Positions 27,379 to 36,168 of a DNA stretch of 64,000 bases are shown piece after piece. This DNA comes from Chersky-840 sp035604715 (GTDB lineage: Bacteria > Actinomycetota > Acidimicrobiia > Acidimicrobiales > UBA8190), in assembly GCA_963731665.1 (NCBI GenBank), contig CAVSWP010000013.1:1-64000 (forward strand), in the 5' to 3' direction. The notes under the pieces were generated by a model that saw only the letters and a program-made list of their open reading frames with translations, was not told where the DNA came from and did no database searches. Position 1 is the first letter of the stretch. Each line of letters starts with the position of its first letter. The position numbers and the translations under genes are program-made.

Positions 27379-28493
27379 CCGAGCCCGGCGGGGCCCGCGG
27401 GGCCCGCACCGTGGTGGTCAAGATCGGGTCCTCGTCGATCACCGGCACCGACGGCGGGGTAGACCGGTCGGCCGTCGACCGGTTGTGCGCACAGGTCGCC
27501 GAGCTGCGGCTGCTGGGCCACAGCGTGGTCGTGGTCAGCTCGGGGGCCATCGCCGCGGGGTGGTCCGTCATGGGGGGCGGGGCCCGCCCCACCGACCCCG
27601 CCACCCTGCAGGCGGTCTCGGCGGTGGGGCAGTCGAAGCTCATGGGCGTCTACGACGAAGCCTTCGCCCAACGAGAGCTCGTTGTGGGCCAGGTCCTGCT
27701 GGCTCCGCTCGACTTCATCCACCGCCAGCAGTACCTCCACGCCCGCAAGACCCTGTCGCGGTTGCTCGAGCTGGGCGTCGTGCCGGTGGTCAACGAGAAC
27801 GACGCCACCTCCGACGACGAGATCCGCTTCGGGGACAACGACCGGCTGGCCGCCCTGGTGGCCCACCTGGTGGCCGCCGACCTCCTGGTGTTGCTCACCG
27901 ACACCGCCGGCCTGCTCACCGCCGACCCCCGTACGACGGCCGAGACGTCGCTCATCGAGGAGGTCGTCGAGGTCGACCACGAGCTCGAGCTCGTGGCCGG
28001 GGGGGCGGGCACCGAGATGGGCAGCGGGGGCATGGCGTCCAAGCTGGCCGCCGCCAAGATCGCCGCTTGGTCGGGCGTGGAGACCGTGATCGCCGATGCC
28101 GCCCGGGCCGGGGTGCTGCGGGGGGCCGTCGACGGGCACGCTGGGGTGGGCACGGTGGTGCGGGCCCGGGGCCGGCGTCTTCCCGCCCGAAAGCTCTGGA
28201 TCGCCTTCGCCGTAGCCGCGGCCGGCACCCTCGTCGTGGACGAGGGGGCGCGCCTGGCCCTGGTCGAGCGCGAGGCATCGCTGCTCCCCGCGGGGGTCGT
28301 GTCGGTCTCCGGTCAGTTCGACGCCGACGACGCCGTCGAGATCGCCGGGACCGACGGCGTCGTGTTCGCCAAGGGCCTCGCTCGTCACCCGGCGCGGCTG
28401 GTGGCGTCGTGGGCGGGTCGCCGCACGAGCGAGTTGCCCGACGGCGCCGCGCCCGAGGTCGTGCACCGCGACGACCTCGTGGTGCTGGGCTGA
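27375..28493 (+). CDS. proB: Glutamate 5-kinase
   Basis: The first step of proline synthesis: glutamate + ATP to gamma-glutamyl phosphate. The amino-acid-kinase domain starts VVKIGSSSITG and contains VSSGAIAAGW, VVNENDATSDDEIRFGDND, LLTDTAGLLTADPR and TEMGSGGMASKLAAAKIA. A C-terminal PUA domain begins around residue 275 (RKLWIAFAVAAAGTLVVDEGA). It has 372 residues, the full E. coli-like form. It is coupled to obgE by GTGA. A 94-nt gap precedes proA. Confidence 0.97.
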   Translation: MTEPGGARGARTVVVKIGSSSITGTDGGVDRSAVDRLCAQVAELRLLGHSVVVVSSGAIAAGWSVMGGGARPTDPATLQAVSAVGQSKLMGVYDEAFAQRELVVGQVLLAPLDFIHRQQYLHARKTLSRLLELGVVPVVNENDATSDDEIRFGDNDRLAALVAHLVAADLLVLLTDTAGLLTADPRTTAETSLIEEVVEVDHELELVAGGAGTEMGSGGMASKLAAAKIAAWSGVETVIADAARAGVLRGAVDGHAGVGTVVRARGRRLPARKLWIAFAVAAAGTLVVDEGARLALVEREASLLPAGVVSVSGQFDADDAVEIAGTDGVVFAKGLARHPARLVASWAGRRTSELPDGAAPEVVHRDDLVVLG

Positions 28494-28576
28494 GCACTCC
28501 CGGCGCGCCGAGAGGGCCCGGTGCCGGGTGGCACGGGTGACCACGGCGAGCGGCCGGGGAGGTCGTGGCCCGGAGG

Positions 28577-28582
28577 TACCCT
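28577..28582 (+). promoter_or_regulatory. Possible -10 box of proA
   Basis: TACCCT ends 5 nt before the proA ATG, a little closer than at other genes. A Shine-Dalgarno-like GGAGG (28572-28576) lies next to it, so this may simply be a ribosome binding site region. Confidence 0.25.
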
Positions 28583-28587
28583 GGAGC

Positions 28588-29834
28588 ATGGCCCGGGCCG
28601 ACATCGAGGAACTCGGCCGGCGCGCCAAATCGGCGGCCCGGGAGCTGGCCACGGCCGGTGGGGCCGCCAAGGACGGCGCCCTGCGTGTGGCGGCGGAGCT
28701 CCTCGAGGAGCGCTGTGGCGAGATCCTCGAGCACAACCGCACCGACCTGGACCGCGCCCGTCGGGACGGGGCCACCGACGTCGGGGTGGACCGGCTGCGG
28801 CTCACCCCCGAGCGCGTGGCGACCATGGCCGACAGCCTGCGCCAGGTCGCCGAGCTGGCCGACCCCGTGGGTGAGGTGGTCGAGGGATGGGTACGCCCCA
28901 ACGGCCTGCGTGTCGAGCGCATCCGAGTGCCGCTGGGGGTGGTGGGGGTGATCTACGAGAACCGGCCCAACGTCACCAGTGACGCCGCCGGGCTCAGCCT
29001 CAAGGCGGGCAACGCCACCATGTTGCGGGGCTCGTCGAGCGCGGCGGACTCTAACGCGTCGATCGTCGGATGCCTGCGTGACGCCCTGGCCAAGGTGGGC
29101 CTCCCCGAGGACGCCGTGGTCAACGTGGCCGACACCAGCAGAGAGGCGGCCGTGCAGTTCATGCAGCTCGACGGCATGATCGACTGCCTGGTTCCCCGCG
29201 GGAGCCACTCTCTCATCGCAACCGTGCGAGAGCACGCCACGGTGCCGGTGGTGATCGACGGCGACGGCAATTGTCATGTGTACGTCGACGCCGCCGCCGA
29301 GCTGGACATGGCCCTGGCCATCGTGGAGAACGCCAAGACCCAGCGGCCCGGGGTGTGCAACGCGGCGGAGTCGCTGCTGGTGCACGAGTCGGTGGCCGCT
29401 GAATTCCTGCCGCGCGCCGAGCGGGCCCTGTCGGGTGTGGAGCTGCGCGGCGACGAGGCCAGCCGCGCCATCCTCCCGACGATCGTGGCCGCCACCGAGG
29501 AGGACTACGCCACCGAGTTCCTGGGCCCGGTGCTGTCGGTGGCGGTGGTGGCCGACCTCGACGCCGCGATCGACCACATCGCCCGCTACGGCTCGGGGCA
29601 CTCCGAGGCCATCGTGACCACCGACCTGCGGGCCGCCGAGCGGTTCTGTCGCGAGGTCGACGCCGCCGCCATCGTCGTGAACGCGTCCACCCGGTTCGTC
29701 GACGGGGGGAGCTGGGGCTCGGGTCCGAGATCGGGATCTCGACCCAGAAGCTCCACGCCCGCGGTCCCATGGGGCTGCGCGAGCTCACGTGCGTGAAGTA
29801 CGTCGTCCACGGCCAGGGGCAGGTGCGGCGGTGA
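28588..29834 (+). CDS. proA: Gamma-glutamyl phosphate reductase, C-terminal frameshift
   Basis: The second step of proline synthesis, an NADPH-dependent aldehyde-dehydrogenase-type reductase giving glutamate semialdehyde. Motifs include GVVGVIYENRPNVTSDAAGL, the nucleotide-loop LKAGNATMLRGSSS, DCLVPRGSHSL and the catalytic-cysteine region KTQRPGVCNAAESLLVH. After VNASTRFVDGG the frame is lost at a run of six Gs (about 29704-29709). Adding one G restores ELGLGSEIGISTQKL, GPMGLRELTCVKYVV and a TGA at 29832-29834, giving about 415 residues. This looks like a homopolymer sequence error. The restored stop overlaps the next start (GTGA). Confidence 0.93.
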
Positions 29835-30847
29835 GAGACAGCGACGGCAAGGAGGGCGCCGAGGACGGGCCGGTCGGCGTGCCCGGGATCCTCGGGTTCC
29901 CCGATCCGGGACCACCGCTGTTCTCGTCGGTGACCGAGGTGCGAGAGCGCCTAGCCGAAGTCGGCTATCTCGCCGACGATGGCATCGCCGGCGTCGTCCA
30001 CCTGGCCGACCGTCTGGCCAAGCCGGTGTTGGTGGAAGGCCCGGCGGGGACGGGCAAGACCGAGCTGGCCAAGTCGGTGGCCCGGGTGACCGGGAGCCGG
30101 CTCATCCGCCTGCAGTGCTACGAGGGGCTCGACGAGTCCAAGGCCCTGTACGAGTGGAACTACAAGAAGCAGCTTCTGCGTATCCAGGCGCAGCGCGTCG
30201 TCGACGACGCCCCGGCCGACGGGGCCACCGGGGCTGGGGCTGGCCCCGACCGGGCGAACAGCGGCTCGTGGCAAGACCTCGAGGAGGACATCTTCTCCGA
30301 GGAGTTCCTCCTCACGCGGCCGCTGCTCGAGGCCATTCGGTCTCCGGACCCGGTGGTGCTCCTGGTCGACGAGGTGGACAGGGTCGAGCTCGAGACCGAG
30401 GCGCTCTTGCTCGAAGTGCTGTCGGAGTACCAGGTGTCGATCCCCGAGCTCGGCACCATCCGCGCCCAACAGATCCCACTGGTCTTTCTGACCTCGAACA
30501 ACACGCGTGAGCTGTCCGAGGCGCTCAAGCGCCGGTGCCTGTACCTCCACCTCGACTACCCCTCGCTCGAGCGTGAGCGCGACATCGTCCTGGCCCGGGT
30601 CCCCGGGGTCAGCGAGGAGCTCGCCGACCAGGTGGCCAGGATCGTCCGGTCCCTGCGCACCTTGGAGCTCAAGAAGTACCCCTCAGTCTCAGAGACCCTG
30701 GACTGGGCCCGCACGCTCGTGGTGCTCGGCGTGGAGTCGATCGACGCCGAGCAGGCCAAGGCCACGTTGCACGTGCTGCTGAAGTACCGCAGCGACCTCG
30801 AGCGCGCGGCCAAGGAGCTGGCCGTGGCCGGGGAGGACCGGGCCTGA
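29831..30847 (+). CDS. MoxR-family AAA+ ATPase (CoxD-like)
   Basis: An AAA+ ATPase of the MoxR group, chaperone-like machines that act with a VWA-domain partner to insert metals or mature enzymes (family knowledge). Walker A is EGPAGTGKTELAKSVA, Walker B VVLLVDEVDR, sensor 1 region VFLTSNNTRELSEALKRRC; the N-terminus is disordered. The sequence LYEWNYKKQLLRIQ is typical of the group linked to CoxE-like proteins. It has 338 residues. GTG 29831 is chosen because it overlaps the corrected proA stop and no better start lies between. The VWA gene follows after 10 nt. Confidence 0.88.
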   Translation: MRDSDGKEGAEDGPVGVPGILGFPDPGPPLFSSVTEVRERLAEVGYLADDGIAGVVHLADRLAKPVLVEGPAGTGKTELAKSVARVTGSRLIRLQCYEGLDESKALYEWNYKKQLLRIQAQRVVDDAPADGATGAGAGPDRANSGSWQDLEEDIFSEEFLLTRPLLEAIRSPDPVVLLVDEVDRVELETEALLLEVLSEYQVSIPELGTIRAQQIPLVFLTSNNTRELSEALKRRCLYLHLDYPSLERERDIVLARVPGVSEELADQVARIVRSLRTLELKKYPSVSETLDWARTLVVLGVESIDAEQAKATLHVLLKYRSDLERAAKELAVAGEDRA

Positions 30848-30857
30848 GGGAGGGGTC

Positions 30858-32300
30858 GTGCTCGACATCCTCACCGGGTTCGTCGGAGAGCTGCGGGCTT
30901 CGGGACTGCCGGTGTCGCTCACCGAGGCCATCGACGCCGCCGAGGCCGTGCATCACATCCCCCTCGAGGACCGCGACGCGCTCAAGTACGCCCTGGCCGC
31001 CACGTTGGTGAAGAGCTCGGCGCACTGGAAGGCGTTCGAGACCGCCTTCGAGGTGTACTTCTCCATGCGGGGCCCGCAATACGAGATCGGTGACGACGAC
31101 CTGTCACCGGGGGACCAGGCCAACGACGCCGAGAGCGACGACCCCCGGCGCGGCGAAGGCAAGGGACGAGGCGGGGGCGGCGGTGAAGGGCTTTCGCCCG
31201 AGGAGCTCGCCGAGATGTTGTTCCGGGCCCTGCTGGCCGCCAACGACGCCCAGGTGGCGGCGTTGGCCCGCCAGGCGGTCACCCGCTTCGCCGGCATGGA
31301 GCCCGGCCGCCCCGTGGGCGGGACCTATTACCTGTACCGCACGCTGCGGAACCTCGATCTGGACCGGGTGCTCGAACGCCTCATGCAGACGGCGCGCGCG
31401 GCGGCTCCCGACGGGCACTTGACCGCGCTCGAGGAGCGCCTGGCTCGCGACGAGTTCAAGTCCCGCCTCGATCGCCTGCGCCGGGAGCTCGAGGACGAGA
31501 TCCGACGCCGGCTCGTGGCCGATCGGGGCACCGAGGCCTTGGCGCGCTCGCTGCGCAAGCCCCTGCCCGAAGAGATCGACTTCATGCACGCCACGCGCGA
31601 CGAGCTGGCGTCGCTGCGCCGCGCCATCCACCCCCTGACCCGGAAGCTGGCGGTGCGCCTAGCCCGCAAGCGTCGCCACGGCCGCAAGGGACCGCTCGAC
31701 TTCCGCTCCACCATGCGCCACTCGTTGTCCACCGGAGGCGTCCCGGTGGATCCCAAGTTCCGTTACCCGCGCCCGGCCAAGCCCGAGATCATCGTCATCG
31801 CCGACATCTCGGGTTCGGTGGCGTCGTTCGCCCGCTTCACCTTGCACCTGGTCCATGCCATCAGCTCGCAGTTCTCGAAGGTGCGCAGCTTCGTGTTCAT
31901 CGACGGGATCGACGAGGTCACCCGGTTCTTCGAGAACGTGGACGACGTGGCCGATGCCGTGCACCGCATCAACACGGAGGCCGACGTCGTGTGGGTGGAC
32001 GGGCACTCTGACTACGGCCACGCCCTCTCGGTGTTCTGGGAGCGGTGGGGCGAGGAGATCACGCCGCGCACGAGCGTGCTGCTCCTGGGCGATGCCCGCA
32101 ACAACTACCACGCCTCACAGGCCTGGATCATCCAGGAGATCCAGCACCGGGCCCGCCATGTGTACTGGCTCAACCCCGAACCCCGCGCCTACTGGGGGAC
32201 GGGCGACTCCATCCTCGGCGAGTATGCCGTGCACTGCGACGACGTCTTCGAGTGCCGGAACCTGCGCCAACTCGAGCACTTCGTCACCGAGCTGGCGTGA
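30858..32300 (+). CDS. VWA domain protein (CoxE-like), partner of the MoxR ATPase
   Basis: A 480-residue protein with a helical N-terminal half (residues 1-295), including a glycine-rich insert (KGRGGGGGEG) and basic stretches (LARKRRHGRKG), then a von Willebrand A domain starting at EIIVIADISGSVASFARF. The DxSGS metal-binding (MIDAS) motif is complete. A later VWVDGHSDYGHAL and LLLGDARNNYH fit CoxE-type VWA domains. MoxR-VWA pairs mature or remodel target complexes. No obvious client (carbon monoxide dehydrogenase or similar) is near, so the target is unknown. GTG 30858 has GGAGGGG upstream. Confidence 0.87.
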   Translation: MLDILTGFVGELRASGLPVSLTEAIDAAEAVHHIPLEDRDALKYALAATLVKSSAHWKAFETAFEVYFSMRGPQYEIGDDDLSPGDQANDAESDDPRRGEGKGRGGGGGEGLSPEELAEMLFRALLAANDAQVAALARQAVTRFAGMEPGRPVGGTYYLYRTLRNLDLDRVLERLMQTARAAAPDGHLTALEERLARDEFKSRLDRLRRELEDEIRRRLVADRGTEALARSLRKPLPEEIDFMHATRDELASLRRAIHPLTRKLAVRLARKRRHGRKGPLDFRSTMRHSLSTGGVPVDPKFRYPRPAKPEIIVIADISGSVASFARFTLHLVHAISSQFSKVRSFVFIDGIDEVTRFFENVDDVADAVHRINTEADVVWVDGHSDYGHALSVFWERWGEEITPRTSVLLLGDARNNYHASQAWIIQEIQHRARHVYWLNPEPRAYWGTGDSILGEYAVHCDDVFECRNLRQLEHFVTELA

Positions 32301-33028
32301 GCCCGGCCCGAAGCCCCGGGGGCGGAGCCCCCCCCGGCATGCGCAGCGTGGCGCCGAGCTCCGACGACCGTACCCGGGTGGTGCTCATCCGCCACGGCGA
32401 GGCGCGCTGCAACGTGGACGGCGTGGTCGGTGGGCACCGGGGGTGCACCGGCTTGTCGCCCGCTGGGCGGCGCCAGGCCCAGGCGCTGCGTACCCGGCTG
32501 GTGGAGACCGGCGAGCTGGCCGGCGCCGGCGCGTTCTACGCCAGTGTGCTGGCCCGCGCCCGGGAGACGGCGGCAGTCGCCGGCCCGGGGATCGGTGACG
32601 GCGGGGCGCCGGTGGCCGACTGTGACCTGTGCGAGCTGCATCCCGGCGAGGCCGACGGCATGACGTGGGATGCGTTCCGCCTCGCCTACGGGGACCCCGA
32701 CTTCGATGTCGACCCCGATGCCGTGGTGGCACCGGGAGGCGAGAGCTGGACCTCGTTCGTGGCCCGCGCCTCGGGAGCCGTGGCGCGCCTCGCGGCGCGG
32801 CACCGGGGCGAGCTCGTGGTCATCGTGTGCCATGCGGGGGTGATCGAGTCCACACTGCTGGCCTTCTTGCCCGTGGCCACCGGTCGTGGTCGGCTGAAGC
32901 TGCCCACCGAGCACACCTCGCTCACCGAATGGGAGCTGGGGGAACAAGGTTGGCGCCTGGTTCGCTACAACGACGCCGCCCACCTGCACGGGGCCGGTTC
33001 GGTGGACGGCGCCGGGGCGCCGGGCTAG
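32297..33028 (+). CDS. Histidine phosphatase family protein (phosphoglycerate mutase-like)
   Basis: A branch-1 histidine phosphatase. The phospho-acceptor motif is VVLIRHGEARCN, the second histidine lies in LVVIVCHAGVIEST, and the acidic residue region is CELHPGEADG. The substrate cannot be predicted; relatives act on sugar phosphates, nucleotides or cell-wall intermediates. It has 243 residues from GTG 32297, which overlaps the VWA stop; ATG 32339 is an alternative that removes a 14-residue Gly/Pro leader. The stop codon TAG is shared with the convergent secreted-protein gene (CTAG). Confidence 0.85.
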   Translation: MSPARSPGGGAPPGMRSVAPSSDDRTRVVLIRHGEARCNVDGVVGGHRGCTGLSPAGRRQAQALRTRLVETGELAGAGAFYASVLARARETAAVAGPGIGDGGAPVADCDLCELHPGEADGMTWDAFRLAYGDPDFDVDPDAVVAPGGESWTSFVARASGAVARLAARHRGELVVIVCHAGVIESTLLAFLPVATGRGRLKLPTEHTSLTEWELGEQGWRLVRYNDAAHLHGAGSVDGAGAPG

Positions 33029-34635
33029 CAGGCGTAGTCGCCGTCGAGGCTCACGCCGTTGGCCTCGTTGGTGTACTGCGTCACCCAGACCCCTCCGGTG
33101 GGCAGGAGGTTCCCGTTCTGCGCCGCATAGGTCACGGCATTGGCGCAGTTGCCCTGGGGGTCGTTGGTGTACCAGGCGATCCACAGCGGGACCGCCGGCT
33201 GGAATGCGCCGGCGATGCCGTTCCAGGAGAGCGGGCTCGTGTAGATCCCCACGTTGTTGACCCCGTTCCCACGCAGCGCGTTGAAGGCGCCCGTGATGAC
33301 CTGGTCGTTCTCGGCGGTGCTGGCCGACCACGAGGGGAGCGGCGACGGGGGCGCCTCCACGTCCAGCCACCACGTGACCAAGGGGTTCACCCCCTGGGCT
33401 TGCGCGTACTGGAAGGCGTACACCCCGGCCTCGTATCCCCAGTTGCAGGCGAGGTCACCGTTGCAGCCCGGTTGGTTGGTGGTGTCGGTCCCGTAGGACA
33501 AGAAGATGTAGAGGTTGAGCCCGCCGCCGGCCCACTGGGCTTCGTGGGCCAGGCACGCGTTGGGGGACCCGTTGGACTGTCCGGTGGCCTCGACGATGCC
33601 CACGGTGTGGCCCGAGGGGAGGGTGGAGTTGCAGGTGGGCGGGTTGTCCTGGAAGGTCGAGATGTCGTACCCGAAGCTTCCCGAGGGGTACGCACCGTTG
33701 GCGGCCACGCCGGTCCCCGGGCCGTCGGCGATCCCCACGACGGGGTTGGTGATGTGCTGGGGGGCCGAGCCGAAGTACCCGGCGTCGCCGAAGGCGGTGA
33801 CGGCGCCGTTGGAGTCGGTCAGCCAGTACCCGCCGGGGTCGGCGGAGGCGATCCCCACTACCGGTCTCGCCAGGGTGTGCCCGCCCAGGGATCCGTAGTA
33901 CGTGGCGTCGCCGAAAGCGAAGACCCCGCCGTCCGACGCCACCATCAGGTACCCACCGCCGTCGGGGGAGGCGGCGCCCACGATGGGCGCCTTGAGGGCG
34001 ACCTTTCCGAGTGACCCTGCGAACCCGGCGTCGCCGAAGGCGAAGACCCCGCCGTCCGACGCGAAGAGCCAGTACCCGCGACCGTCGGGGGTGGCCACCA
34101 TGGCCACCACGGGTTTGGCCAGCTTGACCGCCCCCATCGACCCGAAGAACGGCGCATGGAAGGAGAACACGCCGCCGTCGGAGGCCACCGTCCAGTAGCC
34201 CCCGGTGGCAGGGTCCGCGGCGATGCCCACCATGGGCCGGTTGAGCTTGACCGCCCCCATCGACCCGTAGAACGGTGCTCCACCGAAGGTGAACACGCCG
34301 CCGTCGGAGGCCACCGTCCAGTAGCCCCGGCCGTCGGCGCCCGACAGGCCCGTGGTGGGGGCGATGCCCACCATGGGCGCCACCAGCTTGCGTCCCCCCA
34401 TCGATCCGTCGAAAGCCAGGCCACCGAAGTTGAACACGCCGCCGTCGGAGGCCACCGTCCAGTACGAGGGCACTGTCTGCGCCGAGACGGGAGTGCTCGA
34501 GGTCAACGGTCGTGGTGCGGGGCCCGGCGCCGGCGGCACCGGGACCAGGGCGGCGGCGATGACCGCGGTGACGGCGACGGCGGATGCGCCGAACGCGCCC
34601 CTCAGGCGCGACAGGTTGTGTGCGAGATGACGCAT
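33025..34635 (-). CDS. Secreted repeat protein with GH25-like C-terminal domain
   Basis: A 536-residue exported protein. The signal peptide covers about 1-32 (RGAFGASAVAVTAVIAAAL), then a Pro-rich linker. Residues 58-307 hold six repeats of 38-47 residues with core YWxVASDGGVFxFGxAxFxGS, likely the blades of a beta-propeller. The C-terminal 210 residues resemble a glycoside hydrolase 25/TIM-barrel domain: FGYDISTFQ, WWLDVEAP (a DxE pair), VGIYTSPLSWNG, PLWIAWYTN and VTQYTNEANGVSLDGDYAC. GH25 enzymes cleave peptidoglycan, so a wall-binding or wall-cutting role is plausible but unproven. The repeat type is one I associate with Acidimicrobiia. Confidence 0.85.
   Translation of the reverse strand: MRHLAHNLSRLRGAFGASAVAVTAVIAAALVPVPPAPGPAPRPLTSSTPVSAQTVPSYWTVASDGGVFNFGGLAFDGSMGGRKLVAPMVGIAPTTGLSGADGRGYWTVASDGGVFTFGGAPFYGSMGAVKLNRPMVGIAADPATGGYWTVASDGGVFSFHAPFFGSMGAVKLAKPVVAMVATPDGRGYWLFASDGGVFAFGDAGFAGSLGKVALKAPIVGAASPDGGGYLMVASDGGVFAFGDATYYGSLGGHTLARPVVGIASADPGGYWLTDSNGAVTAFGDAGYFGSAPQHITNPVVGIADGPGTGVAANGAYPSGSFGYDISTFQDNPPTCNSTLPSGHTVGIVEATGQSNGSPNACLAHEAQWAGGGLNLYIFLSYGTDTTNQPGCNGDLACNWGYEAGVYAFQYAQAQGVNPLVTWWLDVEAPPSPLPSWSASTAENDQVITGAFNALRGNGVNNVGIYTSPLSWNGIAGAFQPAVPLWIAWYTNDPQGNCANAVTYAAQNGNLLPTGGVWVTQYTNEANGVSLDGDYAC
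33715..34464 (-). repeat. Six tandem ~123-bp coding repeats
   Basis: The repeats start at residues 58, 105, 147, 188, 229 and 270 of the secreted protein. Each encodes a version of YW(T/L)VASDGGVFxFG, a small aromatic turn, (M/L)G, and a PxVGIA turn. The first three are the most alike at DNA level (cgccgtcggaggccaccgtc appears in each, read on the plus strand); the last is the most divergent. Confidence 0.85.
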
Positions 34636-34781
34636 GGGTGTGTGCTGCGGTCCTTGCTGCGCGCCAGCGCGTGTCCCGGGTCTTGGGTGTCACCGACGCC
34701 GAGGGTCCGCCTCCATTCTCATGGAGCGCCCGGCGCGAAGCAACGACGCCCCGAGGATCGCCGCCGACCTGCGCCGACGCG

Positions 34782-36128
34782 TCAGGCCCTGAGCATCTCC
34801 GCCACGCGAAAGGCGAGGTCGATCGCCTGACGGGCGTTGAGCCGGGGATCGCACGTGGTGGTGTAGCGCTCGTGCAGCTGGTCCTCGAGGATGTCTCCGA
34901 ACCCGCCCAGGCACTCGGTGACGTCCTCGCCGGTGAGCTCGAGGTGCACGCCCCCGGGCCAGGTGCCGGCCTGGCGATGGGCGGCGAAGAAACCCTTGAG
35001 CTCGGCCAGGATGTCGTCGAAGCGGCGCGTCTTGCGACCGCCATCGCTCACGAAGGTGTTGCCGTGCATGGGGTCGCACGCCCACACCACGGGGTGCCCG
35101 GCGGTGCGCACCGCTTCCAGCAACGGAGGCAAGGCGTCGGCTATGGCCCCGGCACCCATCCTGGTGATGAGGGTGAGCCGCCCCGGCGTCCGGTCGGGGT
35201 CGAGGCGTTGGCACAGGGCCACCACCTCGGCTGGGGTCGTCGACGCACCGATCTTGCACCCCACGGGATTGTGGATCCCCGACAGGAAGTCCACGTGGGC
35301 CCCGTCGAGTTGGCGCGTGCGCTCGCCCACCCACAGCATGTGGGCCGAGCAGTCGTACCAGTCACCGGTGAGCGAGTCCATGCGGGTGAGGGCTTCCTCG
35401 TATCCGAGGATCAAGGCGTCGTGGCTCGTGTAGAAGTCGACCTGGTGCAGCGACTGCTCACCTTCGAGGTCGATGCCGCACGCCGCCATGAAGCGCAGGG
35501 CGCGGTCGATCTCGGCCGCGATCTGCTCGTAGCGACGCCCTTCGTCGCTCGAGGCCACGAACTGTTGGTTCCACAGATGGACCTGGGACAGGTCGGCGAA
35601 GCCACCTTTGGTGAAGGCGCGTACCAGGTTGAGCGTCGACGCCGACTGGTGGTAGGCGGCCACCAATCGCCGGGGGTCGGGCACCCGGGCCCGGGCGTCG
35701 GGGGCGTCGTCGTTGACCATGTGGCCGCGAAACGCCCCCAGCTCCAGGTCGCCGACCCGCTCGGTGGGAGACGAACGGGGCTTGGCGAATTGCCCGGCGA
35801 TCCGCCCTACCTTCAAGGCGGGCACGCCCGCCCCGTAGGTCAGTACCACGGCCATCTGCAAGATGACCCGGAGCTTGTCCCGAATGGCGTCGGCGGAGAA
35901 CTCGGCGAACGACTCGGCGCAGTCCCCGGCTTGCAGCAGAAAGGCCTGCCCGGCCGCGACCTGTCCCAAGGAGCTGATGAGGCGGCGGGCTTCGCCCGCG
36001 AACACCAGGGGTGGCAGGCCGGCCAGTTCCTTTAGGACCCGTTCGAGCTCGTCCTCGTCGGGCCACTCCGGCTGTTGCGCGGCGGGGAGATCCCGCCAAT
36101 GTTGCGGGCTCCACGGGGTGGGGCTCAT
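34782..36128 (-). CDS. aroG: 3-deoxy-7-phosphoheptulonate synthase, class II
   Basis: The first step of the shikimate pathway: phosphoenolpyruvate + erythrose 4-phosphate to DAHP. Class II features are WRDLPAAQQPEWPD at the N-terminus, FLLQAGDCAESF, KVGRIAGQFAKPRS, FYTSHDALILGYEEALTR, HNPVGCKIGASTTP, and WACDPMHGNT. It has 448 residues. The start is ATG 36128. A TACGCT -10 lies 8 nt upstream, so it is probably leaderless and back to back with nadD. Erythrose 4-phosphate is also a product of fructose-6-P phosphoketolase activity, a possible but unproven link to the 5.8-kb gene. Confidence 0.95.
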   Translation of the reverse strand: MSPTPWSPQHWRDLPAAQQPEWPDEDELERVLKELAGLPPLVFAGEARRLISSLGQVAAGQAFLLQAGDCAESFAEFSADAIRDKLRVILQMAVVLTYGAGVPALKVGRIAGQFAKPRSSPTERVGDLELGAFRGHMVNDDAPDARARVPDPRRLVAAYHQSASTLNLVRAFTKGGFADLSQVHLWNQQFVASSDEGRRYEQIAAEIDRALRFMAACGIDLEGEQSLHQVDFYTSHDALILGYEEALTRMDSLTGDWYDCSAHMLWVGERTRQLDGAHVDFLSGIHNPVGCKIGASTTPAEVVALCQRLDPDRTPGRLTLITRMGAGAIADALPPLLEAVRTAGHPVVWACDPMHGNTFVSDGGRKTRRFDDILAELKGFFAAHRQAGTWPGGVHLELTGEDVTECLGGFGDILEDQLHERYTTTCDPRLNARQAIDLAFRVAEMLRA

Positions 36129-36136
36129 GGACCCAC

Positions 36137-36142
36137 AGCGTA
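36137..36142 (-). promoter_or_regulatory. Putative -10 box of the DAHP synthase gene
   Basis: On the minus strand TACGCT lies 8 nt before the ATG at 36128. The same hexamer faces the other way at 36156-36161 for nadD. Confidence 0.45.
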
Positions 36143-36155
36143 AATGCTCGGCGCC

Positions 36156-36161
36156 TACGCT
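36156..36161 (+). promoter_or_regulatory. Putative -10 box of nadD
   Basis: TACGCT lies 7 nt before the GTG at 36169. The spacing matches other genes in the window and was used to choose that start. Confidence 0.45.
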
Positions 36162-36168
36162 CGTGACC

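Noticed and set aside
29704..29834. Programmed frameshift at the G run in proA
   Set aside because: There is no known slippery heptamer with a downstream structure, and other genes show similar breaks; an indel error explains it better.
30858..32300. VWA plus MoxR as a defence or toxin system
   Set aside because: No nuclease, effector or restriction gene lies near; the pair matches the general enzyme-maturation type.
33715..34464. Regularly spaced repeats that could suggest a CRISPR or tandem satellite
   Set aside because: The repeats are in frame in a secreted protein and differ at synonymous and amino acid level; there are no spacers or cas genes.
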